64,000 bases of DNA, taken from the NCBI RefSeq assembly GCF_030035675.1, contig NC_084480.1, positions 287,146,394-287,210,393 of the forward strand, read 5' to 3'. The notes beneath the pieces were generated by a model, which worked only from the letters and a program-made list of their open reading frames with translations, did no database searches and was not told the origin of the DNA. The stretch is from Rhineura floridana. Lineage: Eukaryota > Chordata > Lepidosauria > Squamata > Rhineuridae. Position numbers and translations under genes: made by a program. Positions 22,227 to 32,615 of the stretch are shown here, piece by piece (the first letter of the stretch is position 1; the number at the start of each line of letters is the position of its first letter).

Positions 22227-23040
22227 CCCGTAGGTGACTTTGTTGTCATCTTGATGGACAAACCCTCCATCCCAAAGGCAAAAGTACCAAGTAACAGTGC
22301 AATAAATAAGGGCAATGCTTTCAAAGCCACTGAACAAAATGTAGCTGGTTTCTCCTCTGTTGCTGGCCCTCAGAAGATGGCTGTTGACCTTATCTGAAAA
22401 ATAGTACAAGCAAATTGCCCACAAGACTTTATTTCTACTGTAGACTGTTCCCAGAGTAGTTGCAAATCCATCATTTCTTCATCACATTACGTACTTAAAG
22501 TTTTGGAGTTCCTGTAAGAAAGGAGCAAATACTTCTAAGGGTTTCTGTACTAGTGATTAAAAACTCCAGGCAGACAAATACTATATATATTTTCATATCA
22601 TTCCATGTCAATTTTAAGAATGTATTCTTTCCATCTAATACTTGTTTCTCATTCCAACTAATACCTGTTTCTGTAATAGTTGTTTCTTGCCCTATGGTTC
22701 TTGGCCTCTGGTGAGAAACTGAAGAAATTGATTGAGACTAGCAGAAGATGCAGAGGAGATGGAAACATCAGAAGGCAGTGGGAGGACTTGTTTAGAAACA
22801 TCACTATTGTCTCATAGGTTAAGGAAAGATCAGCCAGCCAGCCAATGATAACACAGACAACAATTAGAACTATCAAGAGACTGTTGTCATCAGCGTACTG
22901 CCTGAATGAGAATGCAGACATAAGGAACTGCTGCCTGGAAAGCAGCTACCAAAAGGAGGGCGCTCCTTTGGGGGGAATCCTTTAGGTGATTTGCAACAGA
23001 GCCACAGAAGCTCTGCTGGAGACAGCAAGAGGAACAGCAA
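22227..23040. other. Unassigned intergenic sequence
   Basis: No gene or clear repeat was recognised. Confidence 0.35.
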
Positions 23041-23180
23041 CTGGGATGTATTATTGTTCTTTATGAAGTTAAAGTGAGTATGTAATTTTTGTATTTTTAT
23101 ATTGTATTTTTGTTTTTTTAACTGTAAACCACTTTGAATATTATTTTAGTAGAAAAGCAGAGTATAAATATTAAATCTAG
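23041..23180 (+). mobile_element. LINE 3' tail remnant
   Basis: 'gtaaaccactttgaatatta' and 'gcagagtataaatatta' form the usual L2/CR1 terminal hairpin and tail. Confidence 0.5.
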
Positions 23181-23261
23181 ATTAGATTAAATCTAATTTA
23201 ATCTCACTTGCAAATATGATGCTAGTGAGGCATGCCAGAAATAGTCTTTGAAGACATTACT

Positions 23262-23480
23262 GTATTTTATTCATTCATTCCAACAATTTATACACCACTT
23301 AGTTACAATAATCTCCAAGTGGTGTACAAATTACTCAATACAATGAAAATAGATATAAATTAAAACTATAAAATCAGAATTCAGTTAAAATGCTTGCTAG
23401 AATAGAAAAGTATTCAATAGATGCCTGAAGTCCAACAGGGAGAGGCCTGTCTGACCTCAACTGGAAAGAGTTCTCTAATA
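23262..23480 (-). mobile_element. LINE 3' UTR remnant
   Basis: It starts with (ATTC)n and 'caatttatacaccacttagt', then 'ctccaagtggtgtacaaatt', the reverse complement of an L2-type 3' end. The leftward UTR text 'gcctgaagtccaacagggag' follows. Confidence 0.5.
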
Positions 23481-23559
23481 GCAGTATAACAAGGAAAAAA
23501 ATAAATACCCATTACACTCAATAAATATGAACGCTTAGAACTGCAAAGACTACTTATTC

Positions 23560-23840
23560 AAAGGACTATCTTTACCTATATGATCCCGCCCATTTGTTAA
23601 GATCACCAACGAAAATCCTGCTCCTGTGCCCATCAATAAGATCAGTTAACTTGGTCCGTATGAGAGATGGGGCCTTCTTGGTGGAAGCCTCACAGTTGTG
23701 GAACTACCTCCATATGAATTACACATGGTTTCTACAGTGCAAGCCTTCCAATGTGTTTTGAAAACACATCTATTTCAGACTTTCTTTAATTCAGTTCATG
23801 CCACTGATTATTTTATTATTATTTACTACTACTACTACTT
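23560..23840 (+). mobile_element. LINE ORF2 C-terminal remnant
   Basis: The plus-strand translation is broken but includes LWNYLHMNY, resembling the LWNSLP motif, followed by sequence like LKTHLFQTF. The tail is (TTA)n(TAC)n. Confidence 0.45.
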
Positions 23841-23867
23841 AATGCTTTCCTAGAAAGCTATTTTCTA

Positions 23868-23915
23868 AGAATGGAGAATCTGCAGCCCTTCAGATGTTCT
23901 TATACTCCAAGTCCC
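23868..23915. mobile_element. Palindromic MITE, left part, split by the copia element
   Basis: 'agaatggagaatctgcagcc' and 'cttcagatgttcttatactc' are the left arm of the GGATGGGAAA family. The arm resumes at 26810. The last five bases, gtccc (23911-23915), are the target duplication of the copia insertion. Confidence 0.7.
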
Positions 23916-24327
23916 TGTTGGGCTGTTGACCCATAGGCATTACTGTCTCTAGTTGTTTTCCATAAAGCCTGCAAGTTTGGAGAAGTAACTGTTATCTCCT
24001 GGCCTGAGAGAGAGCAGACATCCAAGGCCAGCGGTTGTCATGGTAACGTGAGATAGCAACTGGGAAAGTTCTAACAGAGTCTGTAAGTTGTGTCTTCTGT
24101 ATATTGCCTCTGAACTGAGAGGTTGTCTTCTGTGTTTACCTTTGGAGAGAGATGTACCAGAAGGGGGGGTGACTGAAGAAACTCTACATGTATTTACTCT
24201 TAAGGCTGTTGGCCCTAATGTCTTAATAAAGACTCTTAACCTGATCTAATGCATCTGAGAAGTTTCTTGCTCAACTTAACTCCAAAGTAACGTATGCTGT
24301 GTCACGCAAGTACCGCCACCATCAACA
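23916..24327 (+). repeat. Copia 5' LTR
   Basis: 412 bp with TG...CA ends and a polyadenylation signal in 'cttaataaagactc'. It matches the 3' LTR except at two positions. Confidence 0.95.
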
Positions 24328-24330
24328 GGG

Positions 24331-24342
24331 TTATGGGCCCAG
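24331..24342 (+). promoter_or_regulatory. Copia primer-binding site
   Basis: ttatgggcccag is complementary to the anticodon stem-loop of initiator tRNA-Met. It lies 4 bases inside the left LTR. Confidence 0.75.
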
Positions 24343-24418
24343 ATCCACAGCGCGTTACACAAGAGTAAGTTGCTGGTCTGAACGGCAGACGGAGTTCCAG
24401 AGAAGGCAGCGTGATTGA

Positions 24419-25000
24419 TTGTGCCAGACAGAGGTGAGCAGGATGGCTGTAAACATGTCTGGAGGCTTGCCGATGGAACGACTTAATGAAAAGAATTATG
24501 GCAGTTGGAAGCCAAGGATGCGTGCTTTCCTAGTAAAGGAGGATTTATGGGAAGCTATTGATGGAACACCCCCTGCACCCCTTACAGCGGCTTGGACTAG
24601 GAACGATGAGAGGGCTCAAGCTTTTATTATTCTGGCTCTATCAGACTCTCAACTTCTACACGTGAGACATGTTACAAACACCAAACAGATGTGGGACCGG
24701 TTGGAAGGCATTCATGTGCAACAGACCGCGGGATCTAAGTTGTGTTTGGCAAGGAAGCTGTACCAGATGCGCTTCACGGGTGAGTGCGAAATGAGTGAGC
24801 ATCTCACGGAATTCAGGCGCCTATTTGCTGAGTTGCAGGATCGAGGCATAGAACACTCTGTCCTTCAGAAGACCTATTTGATCCTGGCTTCACTTGATGG
24901 GACTTGGAATAATTTTGTTATGGGAATCGAAGCCATGCCTGATGGAGGCCTGAACGTTGAATTTATTGAAGAAAAGCTGACCCAGGAATGGCAGCGGTGA
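24419..25000 (+). pseudogene. Copia gag-like region
   Basis: It encodes a copia-type capsid precursor: RLNEKNYGSWKPRM near the start, a helix-rich body with MWDRLEGIH, and LTEFRRLFAEL, as in the Ty1/copia gag (UBN2-type) family. A zinc knuckle CYDCGARGHLQRDC (CX2CX4HX4C) lies just beyond, at 25070-25111. It is listed as part of a fossil element. Confidence 0.85.
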
Positions 25001-25018
25001 AAAGAGGCGAAAAGTGCC

Positions 25019-26206
25019 GTGCCGAAGGAGGCAGTTGGAAGCAAGCAGGAACAGCAGCGGCTAAAGGCTTGTTATGATTGCGGAGCTCGTGGGCATCTTC
25101 AGAGAGACTGTGCAGTCAAGCGAAACTCCAGGGACGGAGGCTGGAAACAGGGAAGTGTGAACTTTGTTTGTAAACAGAAGTCTCAAGATTTAGGACCTGT
25201 TAACTGGATTCTTGACAGCGGTGCGAGCCATATATTAATCACAGACAGGAGTTTGTTTTACACTTCAGAAGATGTGCAGGACTTTGTTTTACTTGCGGAT
25301 GGATCGCAGAAGAATGTGGAAGCTCGAGGACTGGTGAGATTTGATAAACTTGGAATACTGTCAGATTGTTTGTTTGTACCAGAATTGGCTCATAACATGT
25401 TGTCGGTAAGAAAACTGGTGAATTCTGAGTATTGTGTGACGTTTGACAGAGGAAAATGTTTTGTGCAAAGAAGAGGCAAAGTTGTCTGTCAGGGTTTCAT
25501 GACACAAGGGCAGTGTAAAATGACCATGGGTGTGAAGTGCGCTGATGCCTTAAGTTTAATGAGGCGGAAAGAGAATGACGGTCAGAGCTGTAAGAAGACA
25601 GCTGTTAAAAGCTCACAGCCACAGTATTCATGTAATGCAGTCAGGCTGATGCCTGAAAGAGTGCATCGCAGCCGAATTGACAAGCCACTGGGTAAGAGAC
25701 GTGGCAAACGTGCACCTAGAGCACAACAGAATGCATATTTCAGAGTTTGGTGTCCAGAAACACAGCAATTAATCCTGAGCAGAAGCATTAAAGTTGCAGA
25801 GAAGCCTTGGGATCAAAGGCAAACAGTCATTCTCACAGGGTCAAGTGACACACAAGCACATACAAAAGCGCAAACATTTAAACCAGATCTTGACATAAAA
25901 GTGGAAGGCACACAAATTCCACTTAGAGATGCTTTAAATGAACTCATTTGTGGGAAACGAAGATCGAAGAAACGTAAGGCTGAGGAAATGGAGGATCCTG
26001 GGCACGCTGTGCCAAGCACAAGCACAAATGGGGGGGCAGAGAGAGCAGAAGCCCTAGTGCCTTTAAGACGTTCTACAAGATCAAACATAGGGAAACCGCC
26101 TGAAAGATTTACTGTGGGGGTAATTACCAGCCCAGGTATGCATAAACAAGTTGAAATGGATCCTGAGACACTGTATTTGACTTGTGTTCAGCCGAAATTT
26201 GATTGA
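25019..26206 (+). pseudogene. Copia protease-like and linker region
   Basis: After the zinc knuckle comes a retroviral-type aspartic protease start (NWILDSGASHILIT) and a gag-pre-integrase-like stretch (LFVPELAHNMLSVRKLV). It is followed by sequence like that between integrase and RT in copia (YFRVWCPETQQLIL, LRRSTRSNIGKPPERF). No RT motif was seen anywhere inside the element. The region therefore belongs to a non-autonomous derivative that would depend on a complete relative elsewhere. Confidence 0.8.
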
Positions 26207-26392
26207 ATAAAGTTCTAGCTAAATGTACAGAGATGTTCTGAAATGTACTGCAATGTACTGAGATGTAATTTGGATCTGTATGATGCAATGTATTGAAATG
26301 TATTACCTTTGTATTGTAGAAATGTATTGCTGAAATGGAAAAGTTATAGATGCAATGGAAAGTTTTGCAGTCTTGATGGAAAAAGGGGAGTA

Positions 26393-26804
26393 TGTTGGGC
26401 TGTTGACCCATAGGCATTACTGTCTCTAGTTGTTTTCCATAAAGCCTGCAAGTTTGGAGAAGTAACTGTTATCTCCTGGCCTGAGAGAGAGCAGACATCC
26501 AAGGCCAGCGGTTGTCATGGTAACGTGAGATAGCAACTGGGAAAGTTCTAACAGAGTCTGTAAGTTGTGTCTTCTGTATATTGCCTCTGAACTGAGAGGT
26601 TGTCTTCTGTGTTTACCTTTGGAGAGAGGTGTACCAGAAGGGGGGGTGACTGAAGAAACTCTACATGTATTTACTCTTAAGGCTGTTGGCCCTAATGTCT
26701 TAATAAAGACTCTTAACCTGATCTAATGCATCTGAGAAGTTTCTTGCTCAACTTAACTCCAAAGTAACGTATGCTGTGTCACGCAAGAACCGCCACCATC
26801 AACA
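26393..26804 (+). repeat. Copia 3' LTR
   Basis: 412 bp, two differences from the 5' LTR. It is followed by the duplicated gtccc (26805-26809). Confidence 0.95.
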
Positions 26805-26902
26805 GTCCCATCAAGCCCCGGGTGGTATGGCCGGTGGTCAGAGACAACGGGAGCTGTAGCCCAACAACATCCAGAGAGCCACAGATTCCCATCCCTGCTG
26901 TA
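26805..26902. mobile_element. Palindromic MITE, right part, split by the copia element
   Basis: 'catcaagccccgggtggtat', 'gggagctgtagcccaacaac' and 'gagccacagattcccatccc' complete the MITE whose left arm ends at 23915. Confidence 0.75.
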
Positions 26903-27310
26903 TTCTTATGGGTTAAAAGGAAACTATACATTTAGAGCACACTTATACCTCTTTAACAGTCATGGAAAATCGTGGGAACTGTAGCTTGTTAAGCGAGCCA
27001 GTGTGGTGTAGTGCTTAAGGTGTTGGACTATGACCTGGGAGACCAGGGTTCGAATCCCCACACAGCCATGAAGCTCACTGGGTGACCTTGGGCCAGTCAC
27101 TGCCTCTGAGCCTCAGAGGAAGGCAATGGTAAACCCCCTCTGAATACCGCTTACCATGAAAATCCTAGTCATAGGATCGCCATAAGTCAGAATTGACTTG
27201 AAGGCAGTCCATCACCATAGTTTGTTAAGAATGCTGGCCTCACAGAGCTACAGTTCCCAGCATTTTCCATGCCTGCTAAAATGATGCCAGAGTTCTTTCA
27301 AGGTAAGGTG
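26903..27310. mobile_element. Palindromic MITE interrupted by a SINE
   Basis: Left: 'gtcatggaaaatcgtgggaa' and 'ctgtagcttgttaa'. Right: 'tttgttaagaatgctggcct' and 'gagctacagttcccagcatt'. The two sides are inverted copies. The SINE at 26994-27218 separates them. Confidence 0.6.
26994..27218 (+). mobile_element. Sauria-type SINE (tRNA-derived, Bov-B-tailed)
   Basis: The 5' tRNA-related head is 'gagccagtgtggtgtagtg' with B box ggttcgaatcc at 27047-27057. A conserved body follows ('ccatgaagctcactgggtga'), and the tail 'gatcgccataagtcagaatt...gacttgaaggcagtcc' matches the 3' end of the Bov-B at 45806. The target duplication agcttgttaag/agtttgttaag (26983-26993, 27219-27229) is 11 bp with one mismatch. 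It would be transcribed by RNA polymerase III and mobilised by Bov-B. Confidence 0.93.
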
Positions 27311-27683
27311 TGGATGGGACCTAGATGTGACTAAGGGCTCAATGCATTTGTCTCTTTTTGTTTTTCCTTTGAACAATATGCAGCAATTCCCTTGTGCCAT
27401 ACATATTACAAACTGATTGTGAAAGCCCATTAGTTTCAAACTAACCATGCAGAGACATGGTGTTAAATGATAGACATTATAAATTGTTGACTGCCATGTG
27501 CCAGGAGAGGGTGGAGGAACCTGCTCTTTGAAAAACACAAGCCCTTCCTGAGTGTATAGAAATAGTTAGGCCGCTGGCTTGGTTTTCCTATGGATGAAGC
27601 TGCCTTATATGGAGAGCACGGGGCCTTATTTCATACCACATATTAGCCTTGAAAAGTTACATCACACTTTTTTCACTGTAGTA
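27311..27683. other. Unassigned intergenic sequence
   Basis: Contains 'catggtgttaaatgatagac...attataaattgttga' (27448-27491), repeated almost exactly at 27939-27974. No gene. Confidence 0.4.
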
Positions 27684-27815
27684 CAGGTGGGAAATCTGTG
27701 GCCTTCCCAATGTTGTTGGACTCTAAACCCCATCAGCCCCAGGCAGCCTGGCCAAAGGTCAGGGATGATAGGAACTGTAGTCCATTAACATTTGAAGGGT
27801 TACAGGTTCCTCAGT
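27684..27815. mobile_element. Palindromic MITE, 'GGATGGGAAA' family
   Basis: 'caggtgggaaatctgtggcc', 'caatgttgttggactctaaa', 'ggaactgtagtccattaaca' and 'gggttacaggttcctcag'. Well-preserved inverted arms. Confidence 0.7.
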
Positions 27816-28139
27816 TTAAAACACTCACAAATAAATACTAAAGAAATTCTATTTTGTGTGGCTTATTGACCTTTGAAATGCATCTGTTCAAACTAGAGTG
27901 AGCTGGAGAATGTAAGTTTTAAAGTTTATTGTGCGCAGGCATGGTGTTAAATGATAGACATTATAAATTGTTGATTGCCATCTTTCCCACAGGGAGACTC
28001 TCTGGTACTAGAAAACTAATTTTCTGCAACAGCCTGATCCTATGCCAGATTACTGGGAATAAGTACCACTTTTTAAATGTAATTGACTAAGTAAATATTT
28101 GTAGGATAGCAGCTTACATTAAACCAACGGGGTTTGGGA

Positions 28140-28240
28140 ATCTTAAAAAGAAGAAGTTCTTGTTTTATTATGATGGGTTTTATGAGAGCTATGCTAGTCG
28201 GGCGGTATAAAAATCTAATAAATAAATAAATAAATAAAAA
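28140..28240 (+). mobile_element. LINE 3' tail
   Basis: 'tagtcgggcggtataaaaat' followed by (AAAT)n, an L2/CR1-type terminus. Confidence 0.5.
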
Positions 28241-28259
28241 GCTCTGTAGCAGAGAAAGT

Positions 28260-28445
28260 AGTGTGATCCTATATGTGTTTACCCACAAGAAATCCCCACT
28301 GAATTCAATTGGACTTACTCCCTAGTAATTGTGCACAATATTGCAGTCTTACAGCCCAATGTAATTCATGTTTACTTGGGATTAAGTCCCATGGTGCCCA
28401 GTGGGGTTCACTTGCAGGTAGAAGTTCACAGTATTGCAGCCTAAG
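28260..28445. repeat. Dispersed 'gattcaatgggacttactc' repeat, two adjacent copies
   Basis: 'ccccactgaattcaattgga...cttactccct' and then 'gggattaagtcccatggtgc...gcagcctaag'. Related copies lie at about 2560-2630 and 62490-62592, and within the array at 62960-63920. The class is unknown to me. Confidence 0.5.
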
Positions 28446-28648
28446 AACCAAAGTGTAAAAACAAAGTCAGTGGAAATGTTAAGCACATGCCAAACTACAT
28501 CCCAATGGGGCTTAAAAGGATTTAACTTTGGCTGGGTAACACCCTAAGAGTGTGAAAATATTAATATTTGTGAATAAAAATCCTGGTGTGTTGACATAAC
28601 TAACACAAATTAAAGTATATTTGCTGTATATTTCCTCCTTCCTATATA

Positions 28649-28793
28649 CAGTGCCATGAAAAAGTATTTGCCCCGTCTAATTTTCTGCATTGTTGCATAT
28701 TTTTGGCACTGAATGTTGCCAGATCTTGAACCAAAACCAAAAATATGCAACGCGGAAAATCAGACAGGGAGCAAATACTTTTTCACGGCACTG
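28649..28793. mobile_element. Tc1/mariner MITE
   Basis: 145 bp of long inverted repeats: CAGTGCCATGAAAAAGTATT at the left, and AATACTTTTTCACGGCACTG at the right, with TA before the left end. These termini are typical of Tc1-like transposons. There is no room for a transposase. Confidence 0.85.
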
Positions 28794-29994
28794 CATATAT
28801 CAATGCCTGAACACCTCTATGCACTTATATATTTATGTCATTTATTATTGATACTGCTATTGGAATATTTCCAGATGCTTCTGCACTGCTATGCATTTAC
28901 TATAAATATTATTCTATAGTATTGACATTTATAATTGTAGCTTTAAAATATATATAAGAAATGCTCTTAGTATTGAAACTGACAGAAAAACAGTGTTTGA
29001 GATAAAGCCAGGAGTGTTTACAACTTTCTCCATCTTGTTTGTAAAACAAAGCACAGTGTCTGTTAATTCCTTGTATGCACTGTGCCAAGGCCGCAGCTAA
29101 TAGAGGGGTCTATGTTACAATAACATGTAGTGGATGTGTGAGTGTGAAGTATGAACAAATTTCTTTTTGTAGGGCTTATGTCTGAAACTGGAGAGGTCTT
29201 GATGGCATTGAAGTGGCAACAACTGAAGGTGTTTGGAGTACACCAACCATAAATAAAAGTTATAATTCTAATGTAAATCTGAGTGCTCTAAAAGAGATCC
29301 CATGATCAGCACCCTTGATAGGCACCAAGCTGGTATGAGAAAGGAGATGTAGTCCTAAGAACACAAATGAGCCAAGAGACTAACACCACTCAGAGTGCTA
29401 GCTGACCAATTGATGGATGAGATACTGGGACTCAGTGAAGATATCAAAAGAACATCAAAACATTATTTGACTATAAAGACACTCCAGCTTTACCAGAAGA
29501 TTTGAGAAGTTTTCTGCACAGCCTACCACCTGAGACTCCGTGAGCATGCCTCCTCCCCTTCTCTAAGTCTCTTCTCCTCTATAGTAACTGGCTGGCCCCC
29601 AATTACTTGTGTGATTGTGTGAGTATGAAAAATCAGGACATTGGGCTTATCTAATTTTGCATTTTACCATTCCTGCAATGGGTGACTCACAACAGCATCT
29701 CTGGCTGTGTCAATTAGACATCTTTCAATAAATCTTTAAAAAACTGGTATATTGACATGGTCCTGACACTCTTTCTGCTCATTCCCACTTGGCTTGATCA
29801 CTCAGGAGTGGCTCTGGATTCATTGGTAAGACCTAATTCCCTGACATCATGTGTCATGATATCGTTGTACAGATGGGGAGTTCCGCACTAAAACACCAAT
29901 GTCAATGATTCTTGTGAAAGTGGACTTTGGAAGAGCAAGAAGGAGAGGAAGCAAGCACTGCAAGAGCAGCTTTTCCATACAGCAGGCAGAAGTT
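28794..29994. other. Unassigned intergenic sequence
   Basis: About 29600-29840 has 'caataaatctttaaaaaact' and a downstream T/C-rich segment that could be an old LTR end. No second end was found, so none is called. Confidence 0.3.
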
Positions 29995-30062
29995 GGATTA
30001 CTGCAAGGGGCAGGGAGTTGGACTCAATGGCCTTATAGGCCTTTCCAACTCCACTATTCTAT
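29995..30062 (+). mobile_element. CR1 3' end
   Basis: 'ttggactcaatggccttata', 'ggcctttccaactccactat' and 'tctatgaatg' form the common CR1 terminus. Confidence 0.75.
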
Positions 30063-30714
30063 GAATGACAAGAGTATGAAGTCAGAGCAGCACAGATGGA
30101 AGTACAGAAAGTGTTAGTGGCAGGGTCAGCACTAGGCATGACTGGACCCTTGGGCACTAGCCTGCCCTAGACCCACAGAGCTGTAAGGCCAAATACCCCC
30201 ACCTGATACAGGCAGTGCTAGGCTTAAATAAGCCTGCCCACCCCACCTACCTGTTGCATCAGCACATCCATGCGCATATACCATGCACTGCGTTCACACA
30301 CCTGCCATCACCCAAGATGGCGATGGAGGTGTCAACTCCTTAGGGATGCCCCTGACGCCATCTGGGTGATGGTAGACCTGCATGCTCTCACACTGGCACG
30401 CTGATGTGACAGGCAGGTGGGCCTATTTAAGCCCTGCACTGTCAATATTGCAGTGGGGGTCCATGGGAGCTCCTGTTTTGCCATACTTGGCAGCGTTGGG
30501 TCGCTGAGTCCTGCAACCTGATGCTGCCACGCCTGATGCTGCCGCAGATCGCCGAGTGGGAGCTTCACCATCTCACCCGAAGGAGGGGCCCTTCAGTGGC
30601 CCTTGGCCAGGACCCAACCTGGCCACTCGCTGGTACCAGCCCTGGCCAGTGGACAGGCTACAGCAGACCTGGGCTTTCACTGCAAGCCTGTAAGCACAAC
30701 TTTGGAATAGAAGC
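30063..30714. other. Unassigned, moderately GC-rich
   Basis: No homology recognised in either strand's open frames (for example 30332-30571 minus, 30521-30718 plus). Confidence 0.35.
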
Positions 30715-30898
30715 ATAGGAAACTGCTTTATACTGAGTCAGACCATTGGTTCATCTAGCTCAGGTCTGTGCACACTGCAGCTCTGTAGGGTTTTAGACAG
30801 GGGTACTTCCTAGCCTCACATAGAGATGTCAAGGATTGAACCTGCAACCTTCTGCAGGTAAAGCAGATGCTCCACCACTGAGCTATGGCCCTTCCCCT
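30715..30898 (-). mobile_element. tRNA-derived SINE (second family)
   Basis: On the minus strand it begins with 'gggccatagctcagtggtgg', which is an A box, and then has the B box ggttcaatcc. The body ends in 'tgagtcagaccattgg' style sequence. It matches 44780-45005 in the opposite orientation. Confidence 0.85.
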
Positions 30899-31437
30899 AA
30901 CTCCGTATGTAACAAGAGAAAGAGAACATAATGAAGCACTAAGGAAAGAAAAATCCTTCAGACTATGAAGCCTGCAGAATACCTGCAAAAGTTCAGATAT
31001 GAATATGTATGTTTCCCCAACCTGGTGCCATCCTGGTCTATTGGATAACAATTCCTGTCAGCCACAGCCAGCCCTGGGGAGACTATCGTGTGCAGTTGCA
31101 TGGCATGCCACATCTGGCGTGAATGTCAGCTAGCAGAATCAATAATATTTCAAGGGTTTTTTTAATAGCAAAAGGAAAACAGAGTTTACTGAGAATCTGA
31201 TGACATAATACAATTCAAACTGGAGAATTACTAAACCCCCTGAGGCTTACTTGCATTGTCTTTGGGAGGAAACGAATGCTGCTTCACAAAAGTTGAGGCA
31301 AAAGTTGTTGTAATAACAGTTCGTTCTGAGGCCGGCGGGTGATTACTCTTCAGTGTGAGAAGGGATGAGAGATCTGATTGCCAAAGAAAGAAACAAAAAT
31401 CTGAAAACTAGAAAAAGTGCAAACCTTTTAAAGACAA
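30899..31437. other. Unassigned intergenic sequence
   Basis: Nothing supported. Confidence 0.35.
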
Positions 31438-32612
31438 TAAGGGTTGTATCCAACATAGCACTAAGTCAAGATCCCATCAGCGCAAGGATTTCAGCTCGCG
31501 CAATGGGACTTTCCACCCTCTTCTCCCCATGCTCCCTAAATATGTTCTAGGTATTCCCCCACTCCTTCAGATTTGGGGAGGGGGAAAGGAGAAGGGAGAA
31601 ATCCTCTTGCGCAAGCGGTAATCCTTGTGCTTACGGGATGAGTTAGTTCAGCGATTCCCAACGTGGGCGGTAGAGCCCCCCTGGGGGGGCGTTACAGCCT
31701 TTTAGGGGGGTGTTGGCATGGCTACAAACTTTAGGGGGGCGTTTGGGTTCATTAGGGGGCGTTGACATTTGGCGGTCTGATGCGACAGTTGAAGCATTTA
31801 AGTTTAATTTTATTTAATACACAAATCATTAATTTTTAAACTGTTTTGTCCCCAGTTAGAATGTATTTAATAGTCTCAATTCATGGAAATAACACTATAA
31901 ATAGTGTGTGCTCTTTAGTAAAGAAATTCCGAATAGCGGCCAGTGTCATATCAAGGAATGGGGATATTAGCCATGCCCCAGCACTAGGTAATGTTCCGAT
32001 GCTGTCTTGAGGGATGTTGGAACCAATCACGAGAGAGTGTTTGATAAGCTGGTGGAGGGCGCATTCTTCCAACGGATGAGTGCCATGTGCAAACAGGTGA
32101 TGAAGACAGTCAGTTATTTGCTGGTTTTCTTCAGGAATGGGACACACTCGCTACCCATTGTTTCTGTGATGTTTAAATGAACTTGTTTAACGAAACAATG
32201 CCGGTAAACTGAATGAGTTTGTTGTTAAGTAACACAGTGTAAGACTATTACTATCCAAGTATACTCCAGATATTGTGAAGTTAGCCAAAACTCATCAAGC
32301 TCAAGGATCACACTAGTATTTTATAATAAATCTCATTTTATTTACTTTTCTATAACTATGTATGTATATTAATAAATCATACTAAGAATTCAATGTGTAA
32401 TCTAAGTGCAATAAAAAGGCATGATAAAAACGATCAGTAATAATAATTGAAAATACCTTTTATGCATTACTCATATTTTAAGGGAAGAATAGGAAGCATT
32501 GGCATATACTTAATCTGAGGGGGCACTGGGCACAAAAAGATTTTGCAAAGGGGCGTTGGGTCAAAAAAGGTTGGGTAACGCTGAGTTAGTTGAATACCAA
32601 CCTTAAGCATTC
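31438..32612. mobile_element. Palindromic MITE ('AGGGTTGTATCCAAC') split by a hAT element
   Basis: The left arm 'gggttgtatccaacatagca' and 'gatcccatcagcgcaagg' is mirrored by 'ccttgtgcttacgggatgag' and, beyond the hAT insertion, 'ttgaataccaacctt' (32591-32605). Confidence 0.6.
31649..32583. mobile_element. hAT (Charlie-like) non-autonomous transposon
   Basis: 935 bp. Termini CAGCGATTCCCAACGTGGGC and the inverted right end (reads CAGCGTTACCCAACCTTTTT on the minus strand), a hAT-Charlie style start. The perfect 8-bp duplication agttagtt lies at 31641-31648 and 32584-32591. Internally, G-rich subterminal copies 'gggggcgtt' occur at both ends. An 88-codon minus-strand frame (31881-32147) could be a transposase remnant, but I cannot show it. 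Confidence 0.85.
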
Positions 32613-32615
32613 AAA

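Larger units (their letters stand above)
23916..26804 (+). mobile_element. Ty1/copia LTR retrotransposon, young non-autonomous copy
   Basis: Two 412-bp LTRs (23916-24327 and 26393-26804), each TGTTGG...CAACA, differ at two positions. A perfect 5-bp duplication gtccc flanks the element. The primer-binding site just inside the left LTR, TTATGGGCCCAG at 24331-24342, complements the anticodon arm of initiator tRNA-Met, the internal (half-tRNA) priming known for copia. A purine tract (gaaaaaggggag) precedes the right LTR. The roughly 2-kb interior has gag-like and protease-like regions and a linker like that between integrase and RT, but is much shorter than the usual copia coding region. It is broken, with only a few breaks. 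The near-identical LTRs imply an age of roughly a few million years under ordinary vertebrate rates. Confidence 0.93.

Noticed and set aside
28990-29850. Candidate solo LTR around an AATAAA
   Set aside because: Only one possible end could be seen and no target duplication, so it was not called.
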